The notes under the pieces were generated by a model. The model was given only the letters and a program-made list of their open reading frames with translations. It had not been told where the DNA came from and searched no databases. Position numbers and translations under genes: made by a program. This document shows positions 1 through 11,027 of a stretch of 64,000 bases of DNA, in pieces (position 1 is the first letter of the stretch; each line of letters opens with the position of its first letter). Origin of the DNA: Arbacia lixula (Eukaryota > Echinodermata > Echinoidea > Arbacioida > Arbaciidae); assembly GCA_963669155.1 (NCBI GenBank), contig OZ022580.1, positions 21,959,696 through 22,023,695 of the forward strand, in the 5' to 3' direction.

Positions 1-338
1 GTAAAACAGAATGTCTGATCTTTTGACTGTTTTGACTGTCTGTTTCCTTCTCATTTAAACACAAATGTGCTTGCATATTAGTAATTACAATCTGAAAGTC
101 ATTTTGGTGATGACCTCATCGTCTAGCACGTGATAAACACGTGATAACCATAAATCCCCCGGTTAATAATGGCCTAAAGAGAGCCATTTCCCGGCCTACC
201 TCATTAGTATATAAAATGTTGTTGCTGTCCTCTGTGAGTGCATGATAAATGCTGCTTACAAATGGCCAAACATCCTATGCATTGTCAAATGTTATTGAGT
301 CATGTATTCCCTAGTGGTATTCTCCCTTTCTTTTATAA

Positions 339-680
339 TATTATGTTTATTCTTCCACGCATTGCTCTACTTATTTGGCTGATGCTGTCTTAATAATATA
401 TTCTTAATAATATAATATTCTTTATATATAATCGACACTATACCAATTATAATTTCCTTTGTTGGGTGTAGGTGGGTTTTGAACAATGACAAGCCGCCAT
501 GCCTCAGATGGATCAAAGCTATTACTTTGATGCAGTACACGTATGGGAGAAAGTATATAAATGTAAGGAATTATACATATACAACAGCTTTGAATATAGC
601 TTTGAATATATTAAAGAATATATTATTAAGACAGCATCAGCCAAATAAGTAGAGCAATGCGTGGAAGAATAAACATAATA
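339..680. mobile_element. MITE-like element with 67-bp perfect inverted repeats
   Basis: Bases 339-405 and 614-680 are exact reverse complements (core GCTCTACTTATTTGGCTGAT). The ~210-base interior includes TTTGAATATA repeats. It lies at the left edge, upstream of the first visible exon of gene A. Confidence 0.7.
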
Positions 681-766
681 TATATATATATATAAAGGAA
701 GAATATATGCTGTTGCGATGGCGCTTAAACAAATGATAAATGCTCCTTTTCTGGCGTCCTATTTAT

Positions 767-1258
767 GGGGATAGTTTACCCTGAAGATGGGTTGGTTTCA
801 ATGAAAGCAGAAAATTAAAGAAGCATATTAGTAAAGGGTTGAATAAAATCCGCCAAAGTATATGAAAGTTAAGATATTTTAAATTGTTGATTTTGTGACG
901 TCACGTGCGAGGTGCTCTCCCGTATGTTGTGTGTAATTTTTGAGAAAATGTGCATTTTCTCAAAAAGATATGCATCCTTTTATCTGTGCATTTCATGCAT
1001 CATTAGAAATACATTTACACATACCTGTATGAAAAAAAATTCTTTCCGTTGTCAAAACAGAAAAAGAGCTATTAATGAAACTATTCTGTACACAACATAT
1101 GGTAGAGCACCTCGCACGTTACGTCACAAAATTGATATTTAAAAAGATGTTAACTCTCTTATTCTTTGACGGATTTTCGTCAAACCTTCACTAATATGTT
1201 TCTTTCATGTGTTTGCTTTTATTGTAACAAACTTATCTGCTGGGTAAATTATCCCTTT
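767..1258. mobile_element. MITE-like inverted repeat, GGGATAGTTTACCC family
   Basis: Arms run about 150 bases each, from GGGATAGTTTACCC to the centre and back to GGGTAAATTATCCC. They share TGTGACGTCACGTGCGAGGT (one base different in the right arm) and AACATATTAGT. A partial relative lies at about 20383-20640 in gene B intron 2. Confidence 0.65.
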
Positions 1259-1393
1259 AATTTGTTTGTGTTTTTATATATGTATATTCATATAAATGTT
1301 TGCACAAAAAGATTACACATGGCATTGTACAGCTCAATATGATAATCACACATCTTCATTTATGTTGCGTCTTTCTTGTTTTGATGACTGTAG

Positions 1394-1483
1394 ATGTAAT
1401 GCTGCCCCAATTGCACAGTACGCAAAGGATGCCGGATGGAAAAGTAATATTACAACATTCAACCCAAGTATACTATTCAAAAG
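1394..1483 (+). CDS. Gene A exon: C-terminal half of L-sialylmotif
   Basis: The acceptor is ...gactgtag and the donor gtttgt. The first base completes an Arg codon, and the exon then reads CNAAPIAQYAKDAGWKSN ending near NPS and FKR. It is 90 bp with the same phases as gene B exon 27109-27198. I count about 24 differences in 89 aligned bases, so this is an old duplicate. Confidence 0.85.
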
Positions 1484-4434
1484 GTTTGTGTGAGTACGGC
1501 ATCTGCCAGCACAGTAAATCGTGTCACTGCTCAACTCTGCAAATACATTTGTGAAACTACATGAGGAATTGATTTAAAAACAAGTAGCACGCTGAAACGA
1601 ACACTAAGTGAATTTTTGGTTTAAATTCTTCAGAATGAAGCGATTGGAAGAGTAGATTTTATGTTTGTGAAAATACAAAATAATGATCTCTAACGCCTTT
1701 GTAATGAATACATTGGTAATCTTAAAAAACTCATATTATCAATGTCAGAGATTATCAATGTATATGATATGTAGATCTAAAATGTAGGTAAGCATGTGTC
1801 CTGACTTACCTGCGTTGGGCAATTTGAAAGGACCAGTTGCGCACACTTTACCACCCGTTTTCCTTTTGTCTTTTTTTCACTTTAAGATACCCCAAAATGC
1901 GCGATAAGTAACACGTGTAATTTACGTGTTGTTAAAGAAATAAATAATATCAAAAAACATGTTAATTGTATCCCCTTTCACTGTTGTTCTTCGTCACAGA
2001 TATAATCAGTTGAAAACATTAGATGATTTCAACAAGTTCCGGGCAAATATTACTCAGTACCACGGCTTCATATGGCTGACCTGCTTCGGGTCAGTCAAGT
2101 TACACAAGATCTGTCTTCTTCCGCTATTAAACGATATTCCCAGACAGCCGGATGAACCTACGCTCCTGATCTCTAATCCAAACCAGTTCGCCAGGTTCTG
2201 GGATTTCTGGAAAGCGAGAAAAATTACTAAGGTGCCATCTACAGGTAAGGTTTAGGATTTTACTGATGATGATTTGTAATGCCTTCTTTTTTATCTGACA
2301 TATTTGACATTCTTATTTTTCCTTCTCAGTCTTCTCTCCTGATTCAAATTGTAATGTTTACATGCCATCTATATTACCGCGTATGTTCCTCTTTTCCTTC
2401 TTTCCTTTTCCATGTTTTGATTTGTGTGTGTATGTTGTCATTTCTCCTGTTATAATCTTCATCTATCCTCTTACGTATGTACATTTGTTTACAGTGATCC
2501 TTTGATTATTTTATTGGCAGTGAGCCCATTGATGAGAGGGGTATATCGGCTTACATTTATGCCCCTTGTCTAATTCCCCGAGTTAGTTCTCTTCATGTTA
2601 TTTGATGGTGTTTTCCTGTCATTCTTGCTCTCTTCCACCCCTCTCTTATCATGCTTTCTATTTCTCCCCTCCTATATTATTTGATTTATTTCCTTCCTTT
2701 TATCCTTTGTTTCGTTCCGTGTACTTTTCTCTCTTCCCCCTTATTCATATTGTATGACGTTCCCTTACCCTTGGGATTTTCGATGGTAACTGTTGATTGC
2801 CTTCATTTCCCCTAACAATTTCACAATGTTCTACCCTTCCCAGTCTTTTCCTCACCTCAGTTCTCATGGACTCTTCTCCATGTTCTCCTACTATCTAAGC
2901 TCCCTTCTTCTCCTTGCCTACCATCTAAGCTCCCCTCTTCTCTTCACGAACCATCTAAGCTCACCCCTTCTCCTCACCTATCATCTAAGCTATCTTCTTC
3001 TACAATCTAAGCTCCCCTCTTCTCCTTACCTACCATCTCATCTCCATCCTTCCCCTCACCTACCATCTTAACTCCCTTCTTCTCCTCACCTACCATCTAA
3101 GCTCACCCCTTCTCATCTATCATCTAAGCTCCCTTCTTCTCCTTGCCTACCATCTAAGCTCCCTTCTTCTCCTCACCTACCATCTAAGCTCCCTTCTTCT
3201 CCTCACCTACCATCTAAGCTCCCTTCTTCTCCTCACCTACCATCTAAGCTCTCTTCTTCTCCTCACCTACCATCTAAGCTCCCTTCTTCTCCTCGCCTAC
3301 CATCTAAGCTCCATTACTACTACCTCCTGTTAACATGGGTAATTCCGTGTTTCTTTCTTCCTGTCCTTATCTTTCCTTTGGATTTTTGCTTTTTTCACTC
3401 CCCTTCTCTTTTTATGCACTCCTTACTTTCAATCTGTATTGATTTGTTCAGTGTGGGTTAATCCATGTAGAGCAGATGATTTGTTGAAGTACTTATTCTG
3501 ATCTATCTAGGAAGAGGGATCGTTTGGACCGCAGCACTTGATTAATCCTATGTATTGATTTGTTTAGTGTGGGTTAATCCATGGAGCGCCAATCATTCAT
3601 TGAAGTAATTCTTTTGATCTTTCTAAAAGACCGTAGTACAGATAATGCTCACTTGATTAATCCTATGTGGAATTAAGCACTTGTGATCTTCACTGCCTTA
3701 AAGACAGGGTTGCCCATTTGTAAATGTCAAGAGGCTCGGCCATAGCTTCACTAACCTTTTGAGGAATAATAACAAACTACCCTTGTTTACGTTTGAAACG
3801 AAGCGACCATAGTCTACATTCATTATCGTACTATCCCTGACAGTGCGCGATACTTCGGGCACCGGGCATGGCTTCTATTGAACGCATGCACTTTGGTGAG
3901 GACGATAGCGGACAGACTGTCTCTAGGCTATAAGAAGTCATTTTCCAGTTTTATAATTTGGAGGGGAGTTCTTATACAGAGTTTTCTTCAATTTCTCGTG
4001 TTTTTTACATTAAAAATGACCTGCAAAATGGCTACCCTGTATTTAAATCCGTTAGTTAAATTAATTTCAACTTTAGATAAAATTAAGCTTATTGTTACCG
4101 CAATGGTTTATTCGTGCCCGTTCTTACTGTCCTTCTTTCTGCCGCTGTCCCCGTCCCACAATGCACTGTTGTTTCCATGGTGCCTGGTTCCCTTCCACTA
4201 GGGTTCTTCATGACGCACGCGGCTCTGCAGCTGTGCGACGAGACTCATCTCTACGGCTTCTGGCCCTTCCCTCTGCGGCTCGACTCCCAGTTCGAGCGCG
4301 TCCCCTACCACTACTTCGACGACATCGTGGTGTCTAAGTACCACGGCATGAGCGACGAGTTTTTGGTATTCGTGCAATATCACGAATTTGGAGTAATTCG
4401 GCTACATACAGATAAATGTCATGGTAATTCGTAA
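1394..4434 (+). CDS. ST8Sia-type alpha-2,8-sialyltransferase, gene A (3' part only)
   Basis: Three exons (1394-1483, 2000-2244, 4202-4434) join in frame and encode the C-terminal half of an animal family-29 sialyltransferase. These are type II Golgi enzymes that transfer sialic acid from CMP-sialic acid to glycans. The first exon opens inside the L-sialylmotif with RCNAAPI...NPS, and the RCN form is typical of the ST8Sia branch. The second exon leads into the S-motif and the third holds [12 protein letters not shown], motif III (YHYFDD) and the VS motif (HGMSDE, H-x4-E). All splice sites are GT-AG, and phases and exon lengths (90 and 245 bp) match gene B exactly. The exon for the N-terminal half of the L-motif, the stem and the anchor is absent from 1-1393, so the gene either continues past the left edge or is a 5'-truncated duplicate. 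Reading frames are open, with no sign of decay. Confidence 0.85.
2000..2244 (+). CDS. Gene A exon: inter-motif region and start of S-sialylmotif
   Basis: The 245-bp exon has acceptor cgtcacag and donor gtaagg. It encodes Arg-Tyr-Asn..., an NIT glycosylation sequon, the YHGFIWL.CFGS block, then NPNQFARFW...PSTG. It has the same length and phase as 28912-29156 of gene B, but many silent and replacement differences. Confidence 0.85.
2889..3312. repeat. 30-bp pyrimidine-rich minisatellite (~14 copies)
   Basis: The unit CATCTAAGCTCCCTTCTTCT plus CCTCACCTAC recurs every 30 bases, most exactly at 3121-3301; earlier copies vary in length. It lies in the intron between the last two exons of gene A. 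Confidence 0.9.
3431..3670. repeat. Tandem duplication, unit ~120 bp
   Basis: TGTATTGATTTGTTCAGTGT...CACTTGATTAATCCTATG occurs twice in a row with moderate divergence. Confidence 0.65.
3715..4039. mobile_element. Dispersed CAGGGT-ended repeat family, copy 1
   Basis: It starts CAGGGTTGCCCATTTG and ends GCAAAATGGCTACCCTG, a short inverted match. The interior shares blocks with copies at 5799, 10605 and 46174: CATAGCTTCAC, TTACGTTTGAAAC and CATTCATNATCGTA. It lies in the last visible intron of gene A. Confidence 0.6.
4202..4434 (+). CDS. Gene A terminal exon: S-motif core, motif III, VS motif
   Basis: The acceptor is cttccactag. The exon reads [20 protein letters not shown], then HYFDD (motif III histidine) and HGMSDE (VS, H-x4-E). 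It ends ...TDKCHGNS and stops at 4432-4434. The first ~160 bases are almost identical to the terminal exon of gene B, after which similarity drops sharply. Confidence 0.88.
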
Positions 4435-5798
4435 TGCTTCTGGCAGGAGTGTTAATTTCTAATAGACATGACAAAGTATGCAGCAGTTGCAAATTATTCA
4501 ATTTTCTTTCCATGACAAGATGATATTGGATTGAAATTGATGTTTTTTGTGTAATTGTCTTTCACGGATATTGATACATGATGGAATATGTTATCTAAAT
4601 ATTTAAATATCTGTATATTTGATAGACGTTTATATTGCAGCTGATAAAGTACAAATTATCTCATTTCGAAGCACGGCTGACATGACTTTTCAGATTGTCT
4701 AAGAACGTAACTATGTGCCATAACCATTTATAGTGTGTTGTTAACAGCGTTTCTCCGTTAGTACAGTTTTTTGTATTATGTACATATTTAGTAATGTGCT
4801 TTAGATTTTTATTGTGTAATTCGCGTTTGTCTTTATGACGTTATGTTAAAATGAGTGCCTCATGGGAGACCACTTTATTAACATTTCATTGCCACAAAAT
4901 GATAGGGTACATGTAAGGATGATTTCGAATTTGATCCAATCCCAGTTGATCCAATCACCATTTCGTCTACAATCACATACTGATATGTATGGGTTAAGGT
5001 TAAGGTAGGGGGTCTGAATTAGGATTAACGGTTGAGGTTATGGTGTAGATTAGAGTTGTTGATAGGTTATTTCAGTTATTTCATTTCACTTTAGCGTACC
5101 TCTCTCAATGGTCGGAAGAACAGTCGTGTTGAAATGGATGTTGTGTCGACATAATACATCAGTATGGATATACTACTAAATCAGTTCATATTATTTTACA
5201 CATAAACCTTGAGCCTGAATACTATCTAGTCAATGAAGACCGTTATTTATTGTTATATGCTTGTGGTTGAATGCATATAATTTTGAAATACATGATGTAC
5301 ACTAATAATTTAAGATCAAATACTTCAGTTCTTTTTTGTTTTGCGGTCTGGATCCTACACATTTCTTAATTTAGGGAAATGTTGACAATTTTAGAAAGAA
5401 AATGACTTTCCGTGAAATGTATAGTTAAGCTTGTAAATAATATTATTTACAAGTAGCAAGTACAGGATTTCAGGCGAATGACATACGGTAGCCTACATAC
5501 ATCTACAAGGATCAGCAATCCGTCTTGTTAGCATTTTCTTTCTAGATTCTTGCAGATGATCTAGATACATGTACCACGAGCTGCAGTGTGCAGCTTCCAC
5601 ATCTTGGAAAAATTGGTACTTTCACAGGTCGCGCTTGATTGATTTCCCTCGAGAACAAGTCAGAAAGATTGCTCTCGACCGGCTATGTACTCCAACATTC
5701 ATGGTATTACGACATATTCCTTTCTTTTCGACCATCACTATTCCTCTGTTCCTCTTCTTCAACAAATGGCCTACATATATGTATCATGATTTTAAAGG

Positions 5799-6269
5799 CA
5801 GGGTTATCCTGTATGCAAAAGTCATGAAACTCAGTAATCAGTAATTAATCAGCAGTATACACTAACGCTGACAATAACGTGTACGAAATCTCACAGTCAT
5901 AGCTTCACGAACATTTTCAGGAAAAGTGAAAAAAAACTATTCGAGCTTACGTTTGAAACGCACCGACGATAGTTTACATTCATAATCGTATTGCTCCTGT
6001 CTGTGCGTGATGATGCTGGCATTTTCCCACTGTAAGCATGGTAAGCATGTACTGTGGAGTGGACCGGTGTGGACCACTGCGCACAACGGTCTCCGGCTTT
6101 GGGTTTAATTCGGACGACCTTCACAAAACATCCTCAAAATCTAGCGACCGCTTTAATTTCGCTTGAAGTCACTTTTCCATTCTGATATTGGGAGGGAAGT
6201 TCTGATACAGTATCTTCTTCCATGTGATGTGGTTTTACAGCATTCTATGATTCATTTACTAGGCTACCC
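5799..6269. mobile_element. Dispersed CAGGGT-ended repeat family, copy 2
   Basis: It starts CAGGGTTATCCTGTATGCAA, then has GTCATGAAACTC, TCATAGCTTCACGAACATT, TTACGTTTGAAACGC and TTCATAATCGTAT. It ends near GGCTACCCC. Confidence 0.6.
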
Positions 6270-6518
6270 CATTTTTCATTTAAAACAATTTAATGGATAA
6301 CTGAATGTTAGAAGTTGAGAGAAGTGTTCTGAAATCAATACAAGCATTGTATGTGAGGGTCAACGTGTAGAGACGAGTAGAGACCAAAGAGCTCCCTTCA
6401 CAAGATCACGCTATTATGCACGCGTTCAGCATTCATTATTCACTTTTGTATGTGTTGGTTTAGCCCCCTTACATGCTCAACGACACTAAACCACACCAGG
6501 GCCATATCATGCATATGT

Positions 6519-6656
6519 TGCATATACATTTTTAACTATTGTAACTTACCATTGATGGTAACTGCCATAGCAACAGCAGTAAAGCCGAAAGCCCATTGGC
6601 TGCTACTATGGTAAGTACCATTAATAGTAACTTACAACAATTGAAAATTATATGCA
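6519..6656. mobile_element. MITE-like inverted repeat (TGCATATA ends)
   Basis: The arms TGCATATACATTTTTAACTA...TACCATTGATGGTAACTGCCATAG and an imperfect inverse ending TATATGCA are separated by about 35 bases. Confidence 0.6.
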
Positions 6657-6836
6657 CCAGAGTCCAGGTAATGGATAACCATATGAATGCATAACCATCT
6701 TTGCATGGGTAGCAGCTGCTAGCCTGACTACAGCTTACACTCGATCAGAGCAGGCTGCAAGCACAGCGCATGGACATCGCTTCGACCTGCAGAAAAAAGA
6801 ACGCTTGGGGCTGTGAGGGAAGGAGAACACACCAGT

Positions 6837-7007
6837 GGGGTGTTTCACCAAGCTGTTCGTAAGTTACGAACGACTGCATGGTGATTCCGCCTTGTGCTAA
6901 ATGCGATACCACACTTTGTTCATTGAGAATCTGATTTAGCACAAGAAGGGATCACCAGTCGTTCGTAAAGTCGTTCGTATCTTACGAACAGCTTGGTGAA
7001 ACACCCC
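6837..7007. mobile_element. MITE with GGGGTGTTTCACC ends
   Basis: The ~70-base arms share GGGGTGTTTCACCAAGCTGT, TTCGTAAGnTACGAACGACT, TGGTGAT and TTGTGCTAAAT. The right arm has an extra CGTTCGTAAAGT segment. Confidence 0.8.
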
Positions 7008-8012
7008 TCGGAACATACACTGACATACCCCATCGCTTCGTCCCCTCCCTCCTCTCCGAACTATCACTCTCATTGTACAATGCGTTATTTTTCCTTTCAC
7101 TCGTCGACCCCTATATAGGAAGATCCGCGGTTTATTGCTGAAAATATGTATATGTTATCCTTTTTATGTTGATGCCTTATAATTATATGTATTTGTATGA
7201 TCATTAAAAACAGTTCAGCAACTGTCAAAATATATTTTGGTTCACGAATGTTCATCCTATGTACACGGCAGGCCGACTATACATCCCGAGAGGACCTGAA
7301 CAATATTGCTACAGTGCATTGTTGTTTTGTTGACTATCCATTGCGCGTGTACTTGTGTGAATGTATGAGTGTTTGTGTTTATATACATATGTATATGTGT
7401 ATGTGTGTGTATAGACATGGATTCAAGACTAACGTGTGAGGCGGATTCAGCCGCCAGATCCATGAATTCAGTAAATATATGGGATGAGACAAATTATCAC
7501 TGTCCATCTTTTTTTTCTGTCAGCACATTGCGCTCAAAAAACAATTCCATCTTTTAACTTAAACAAAAGAACCTCTTTTCATTAAAATATAGACTATTTT
7601 GTGGAATGTTGATATACAGGTCCGAAAAGGGCTTCACTTATATAATCCGTAACGATTATGCTGTAATTTGAAACGAAATAAACCATGTGAACAAAGAGAA
7701 ACAGCTTTGGTCCACTCTGAACATTCCAGCCCCAAAATTTTCCACCCACTGGCTGCACAAAATAGAATGGCGTGTGAATCAGAACAGACACAAACCGTCA
7801 TATACTTCTCTATCAAATTCGAATGTCGTTCTATTTTAATTCCGTCTCTTATATGTGAGGACAATACACGAATATTATGTATTACATAAATTGGGGAAAT
7901 ATCTCATAGCTTCCGGGAACAGGATGATTGCGGCGTCGAACCTACATAATAATGTCAGATAGATGATCTTACAGTCAACAGGTTAACACACCCGGATACA
8001 CGTACACATGGT

Positions 8013-8166
8013 AAGCCGTTTTAACATTTATTCCTATTTCTTGATATCGCGAATTCGACTTCTTGATATCAAGTATTCGAATTCTTGATATCAAGAAATG
8101 ATTTTGTGTAGTTAAGCAATGGTAATTCTTGATATCAAGAAATAGGAATAAATGTTAAAACGGCTT
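8013..8166. mobile_element. Palindromic MITE with 36-bp perfect arms and TTCTTGATATCAAGAA core
   Basis: Bases 8013-8048 and 8131-8166 are exact inverse copies starting AAGCCGTTTTAACATTTATT. The interior repeats the self-complementary TTCTTGATATCAAGAA, fully or partly, three more times. Confidence 0.8.
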
Positions 8167-10604
8167 GCCATAGGTACACATGTACATGTATAGTAAAGCA
8201 CATAGCCATACTCACAGTACTCAACCAAACGCATATGCCCACAATACTTGCACAATAGTACGCTCACTTCTTGAATATCCGTGAATAAATATTCGTTCCG
8301 GATTACTGGTTTCCTGATGCATTCACCTCGACCACCACTTATCATGCATGGGTCCTGCCGAGAATGGACAGCTATGTTTTCAATCTGAAGGGGGTAATTT
8401 CGATGTAAGCAATCTTTGCATCAATTAACGCTGTAATATGACAACAATACAAACGTGGAGTCTCTTGTTTCCGTTTGCATCGTCGTGCTCAGCTCATTAT
8501 GTAGTTTCAGATCTAATAAGTAATACCAGTATTTTGGGTGTAGTCAGGCACTTGATTTAGCAGCAGGGAGAAACTCATAGATCTTTTGAATTACAGGAAA
8601 AAGGCCAAAGGCTTGTGGAGAGAAGGTCCTCCTTCTGAATGCTGAAGGGGAATGAAATTGAGAGAAAAATACATTGCTTGGGCACATCGTAAGGAGAAGT
8701 GGCGGGTGGAGAAACCAATAAACAGCGATCATTGTAAAGCAAATGTCCACTGATGTCTTTGAGTGATGATATGTAGAGACTGTCAAAAGAAGGAAATATC
8801 ACAAACGACATACACAATAGATCTTTTATTCTCACTCGTAAAGCTGGCCAGATCACATTACCAGATACGTTTGAAACTACAAGGAAGTACATGGAGGTTA
8901 GAAAGAGAAAGGGAGAACAAAGAAAGGTTCCCCTTTTCCTGCTCAGAACGATCTATCAATCACATAGACTTTTACTGCTATTGATCATGTGACGGCACTG
9001 TATATAGGCACTGCACAGTACACAAATCACTGACAATACAATTAAGCCTATTTTGCAATCACGCTTCACCGGTCTCCAGGCGCGGGCTATCGTCCGACCA
9101 CTGTATAGAGTCTTGTTGCTCGATCGGGAGCACTCATTTCGGCTCAGACGACACAAAAGAAGGCCGGACTCGGGCAAAAATGTTGACAACGTTTTCATGG
9201 TGATAGCGTGATCCCTAACGTGTTCCGCTTGGACAATCATACATTGTAGGCCGGGTCGTTACAGGTTGTTTTAGTACACTATTGTTTGATGACGTGACGT
9301 AATACTGTTCACGACTAGAAGGGAAAGTGATATTCAGCAGACGTACAAAACGTGGAACGCTGTCGTCAACTCAAGAGCATCTACAGTCTTAGAAACAGGT
9401 ACGTACGTACACTCAATCCATGGGGACTCGAACATGTATGTCAAGAATTTGCATACAATTTGTACAGGCCTAGTATTATTTAACCAAGCGTTTTCTTGAA
9501 TGTGTCACGCTAGCAATGTGGAGAAGCTCAAATGATCTGTACATTGCGGGGTTTGGGGCTATGATTTTGTCATGTGACATCAACATTGTGTACCGTACCG
9601 AATAAAAAAATTAAAATCAATTACTATTAGAAACCAAAACTCGTGATAACCATAATCACAACGGTGGTTGCGTTTGGTTCGCTTCATGGACGTTCAACAC
9701 AGGGGAATATATCATGGAGAACCCTAACATTGTAGCAGTTATTCGCACAGTGGACACACACGGAGATATATTACACAAATATATACTTGGTGTTAATTTG
9801 ATTTTTGTCTCACCCAGTCGCATAGACACTTCAGTTTTCATGAGTATATACTTAATGAGTGGTATTATACGCCTTGACGGAGGGTAGCCCGTCCCCACTA
9901 ATGATGTGTTGTACAACTAACATCAAAGTTGTAGGTACAACGCACCAATCAACCTATCATTTCAGTTATGTTCTTAACTCCAAGCAGTGGTTCACATGAT
10001 TGCAACTAGAAAATAAGTAGTAGTTACTCCAAAGCTGTGTGTGTTGTGGATATTTTTTTATGGATAGATGTGTATCAATCCAATCATATATGGTTATTTA
10101 CGTCTTAACCTTTTGCGTCACCAGTGTATGTGGCCAAGATTCAAACCTCGAACATGTGCTGATTCCTTGACAGTCTCTTGGATTACTGGACTACAACAGT
10201 GGCTACTTGAAATGTGCACTCAAAGCCTATAGCATCAACACAAGAAGTAACAAAGTGCACAGTTTTTCCGTCGTATTACTCAAAATAAATGAACATATAC
10301 ATCAACAAGCCCCCCCCCCCCCCCAACAAAAAAAAACATATATATATATATAGTTTGCATTTGAAATCATATATTGTAGATCAATCGATAGAATAAGTGA
10401 TGCAGGTATCACAAGAGCCAATTGCTGACTAAGTGGTAGCACATATGACATTTTCTATTAAAAAGTCTCCTCCTACGTTGAAATAATGACTGTACACACA
10501 GCTTTTGCCTAACTTCTTTGCTCAATCAATGCTGGCTGAGGACCCGGATGCAATACGCCCTGAGGGAGACTTATTATTTATTTTTTTTTATCAAGCTTAG
10601 ATAA

Positions 10605-11027
10605 CAGGATATCCCATTTGCAAAAGTCATGAAACTCGGCAGGAATCTGCAGTATACCCTAAACGATAACGTGTATGAAAGTTCACAGTCATAGCTTCAC
10701 GAACATTATCAGGAAAAGAGAAAAAATATCCTTGTTTACGTTTAAACCGCAGCGAGCATAGTCGACATTCATAATCGTTTTGTCCCTCTCCGCTTCCATG
10801 CACCGTGAAGCGGACCGATGCAGACAATATCGCACAGCGTTGTCCGATCTCCAAGCTATTGGTTTCGGTCGACCCGTCCAAAAACCACCTCAAAATCTAC
10901 TGATTGCTATAATTTCGCTTAAAGTCAATTTCCTCTCTTTCATTATAAACAAAATTTTAGATACAGTATCTTCTTCAATTGCCGTGGTTCTCACAAAATT
11001 TTACTTTTTTTTACCTGCAAAAGGGAC
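10605..11027. mobile_element. Dispersed CAGGGT-ended repeat family, copy 3
   Basis: It contains GTCATGAAACTCGGCAGGAA, GTCATAGCTTCACGAACATT, TTTACGTTTAAAC, ACATTCATAATCG and ATTTCGCTTAAAGTCA. It ends near TACCTGCAAAAGGG. Confidence 0.6.

Larger units (their letters stand above)
1..1393. other. Left-edge non-coding sequence (intron or 5' flank of gene A)
   Basis: This stretch holds two MITEs (339-680, 767-1258) and no recognisable exon. I looked for the L-motif first half (a GNSG...SGCG-type exon) and did not find it. Confidence 0.6.

Noticed and set aside
2889..3312. Possible CRISPR array
   Set aside because: Units are directly adjacent with no unique spacers, and the context is an animal intron.
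10627..10893. Minus-strand ORF in CAGGGT copy 3
   Set aside because: It falls in a dispersed repeat. Other copies have stops and frameshifts, and only scattered residues match.
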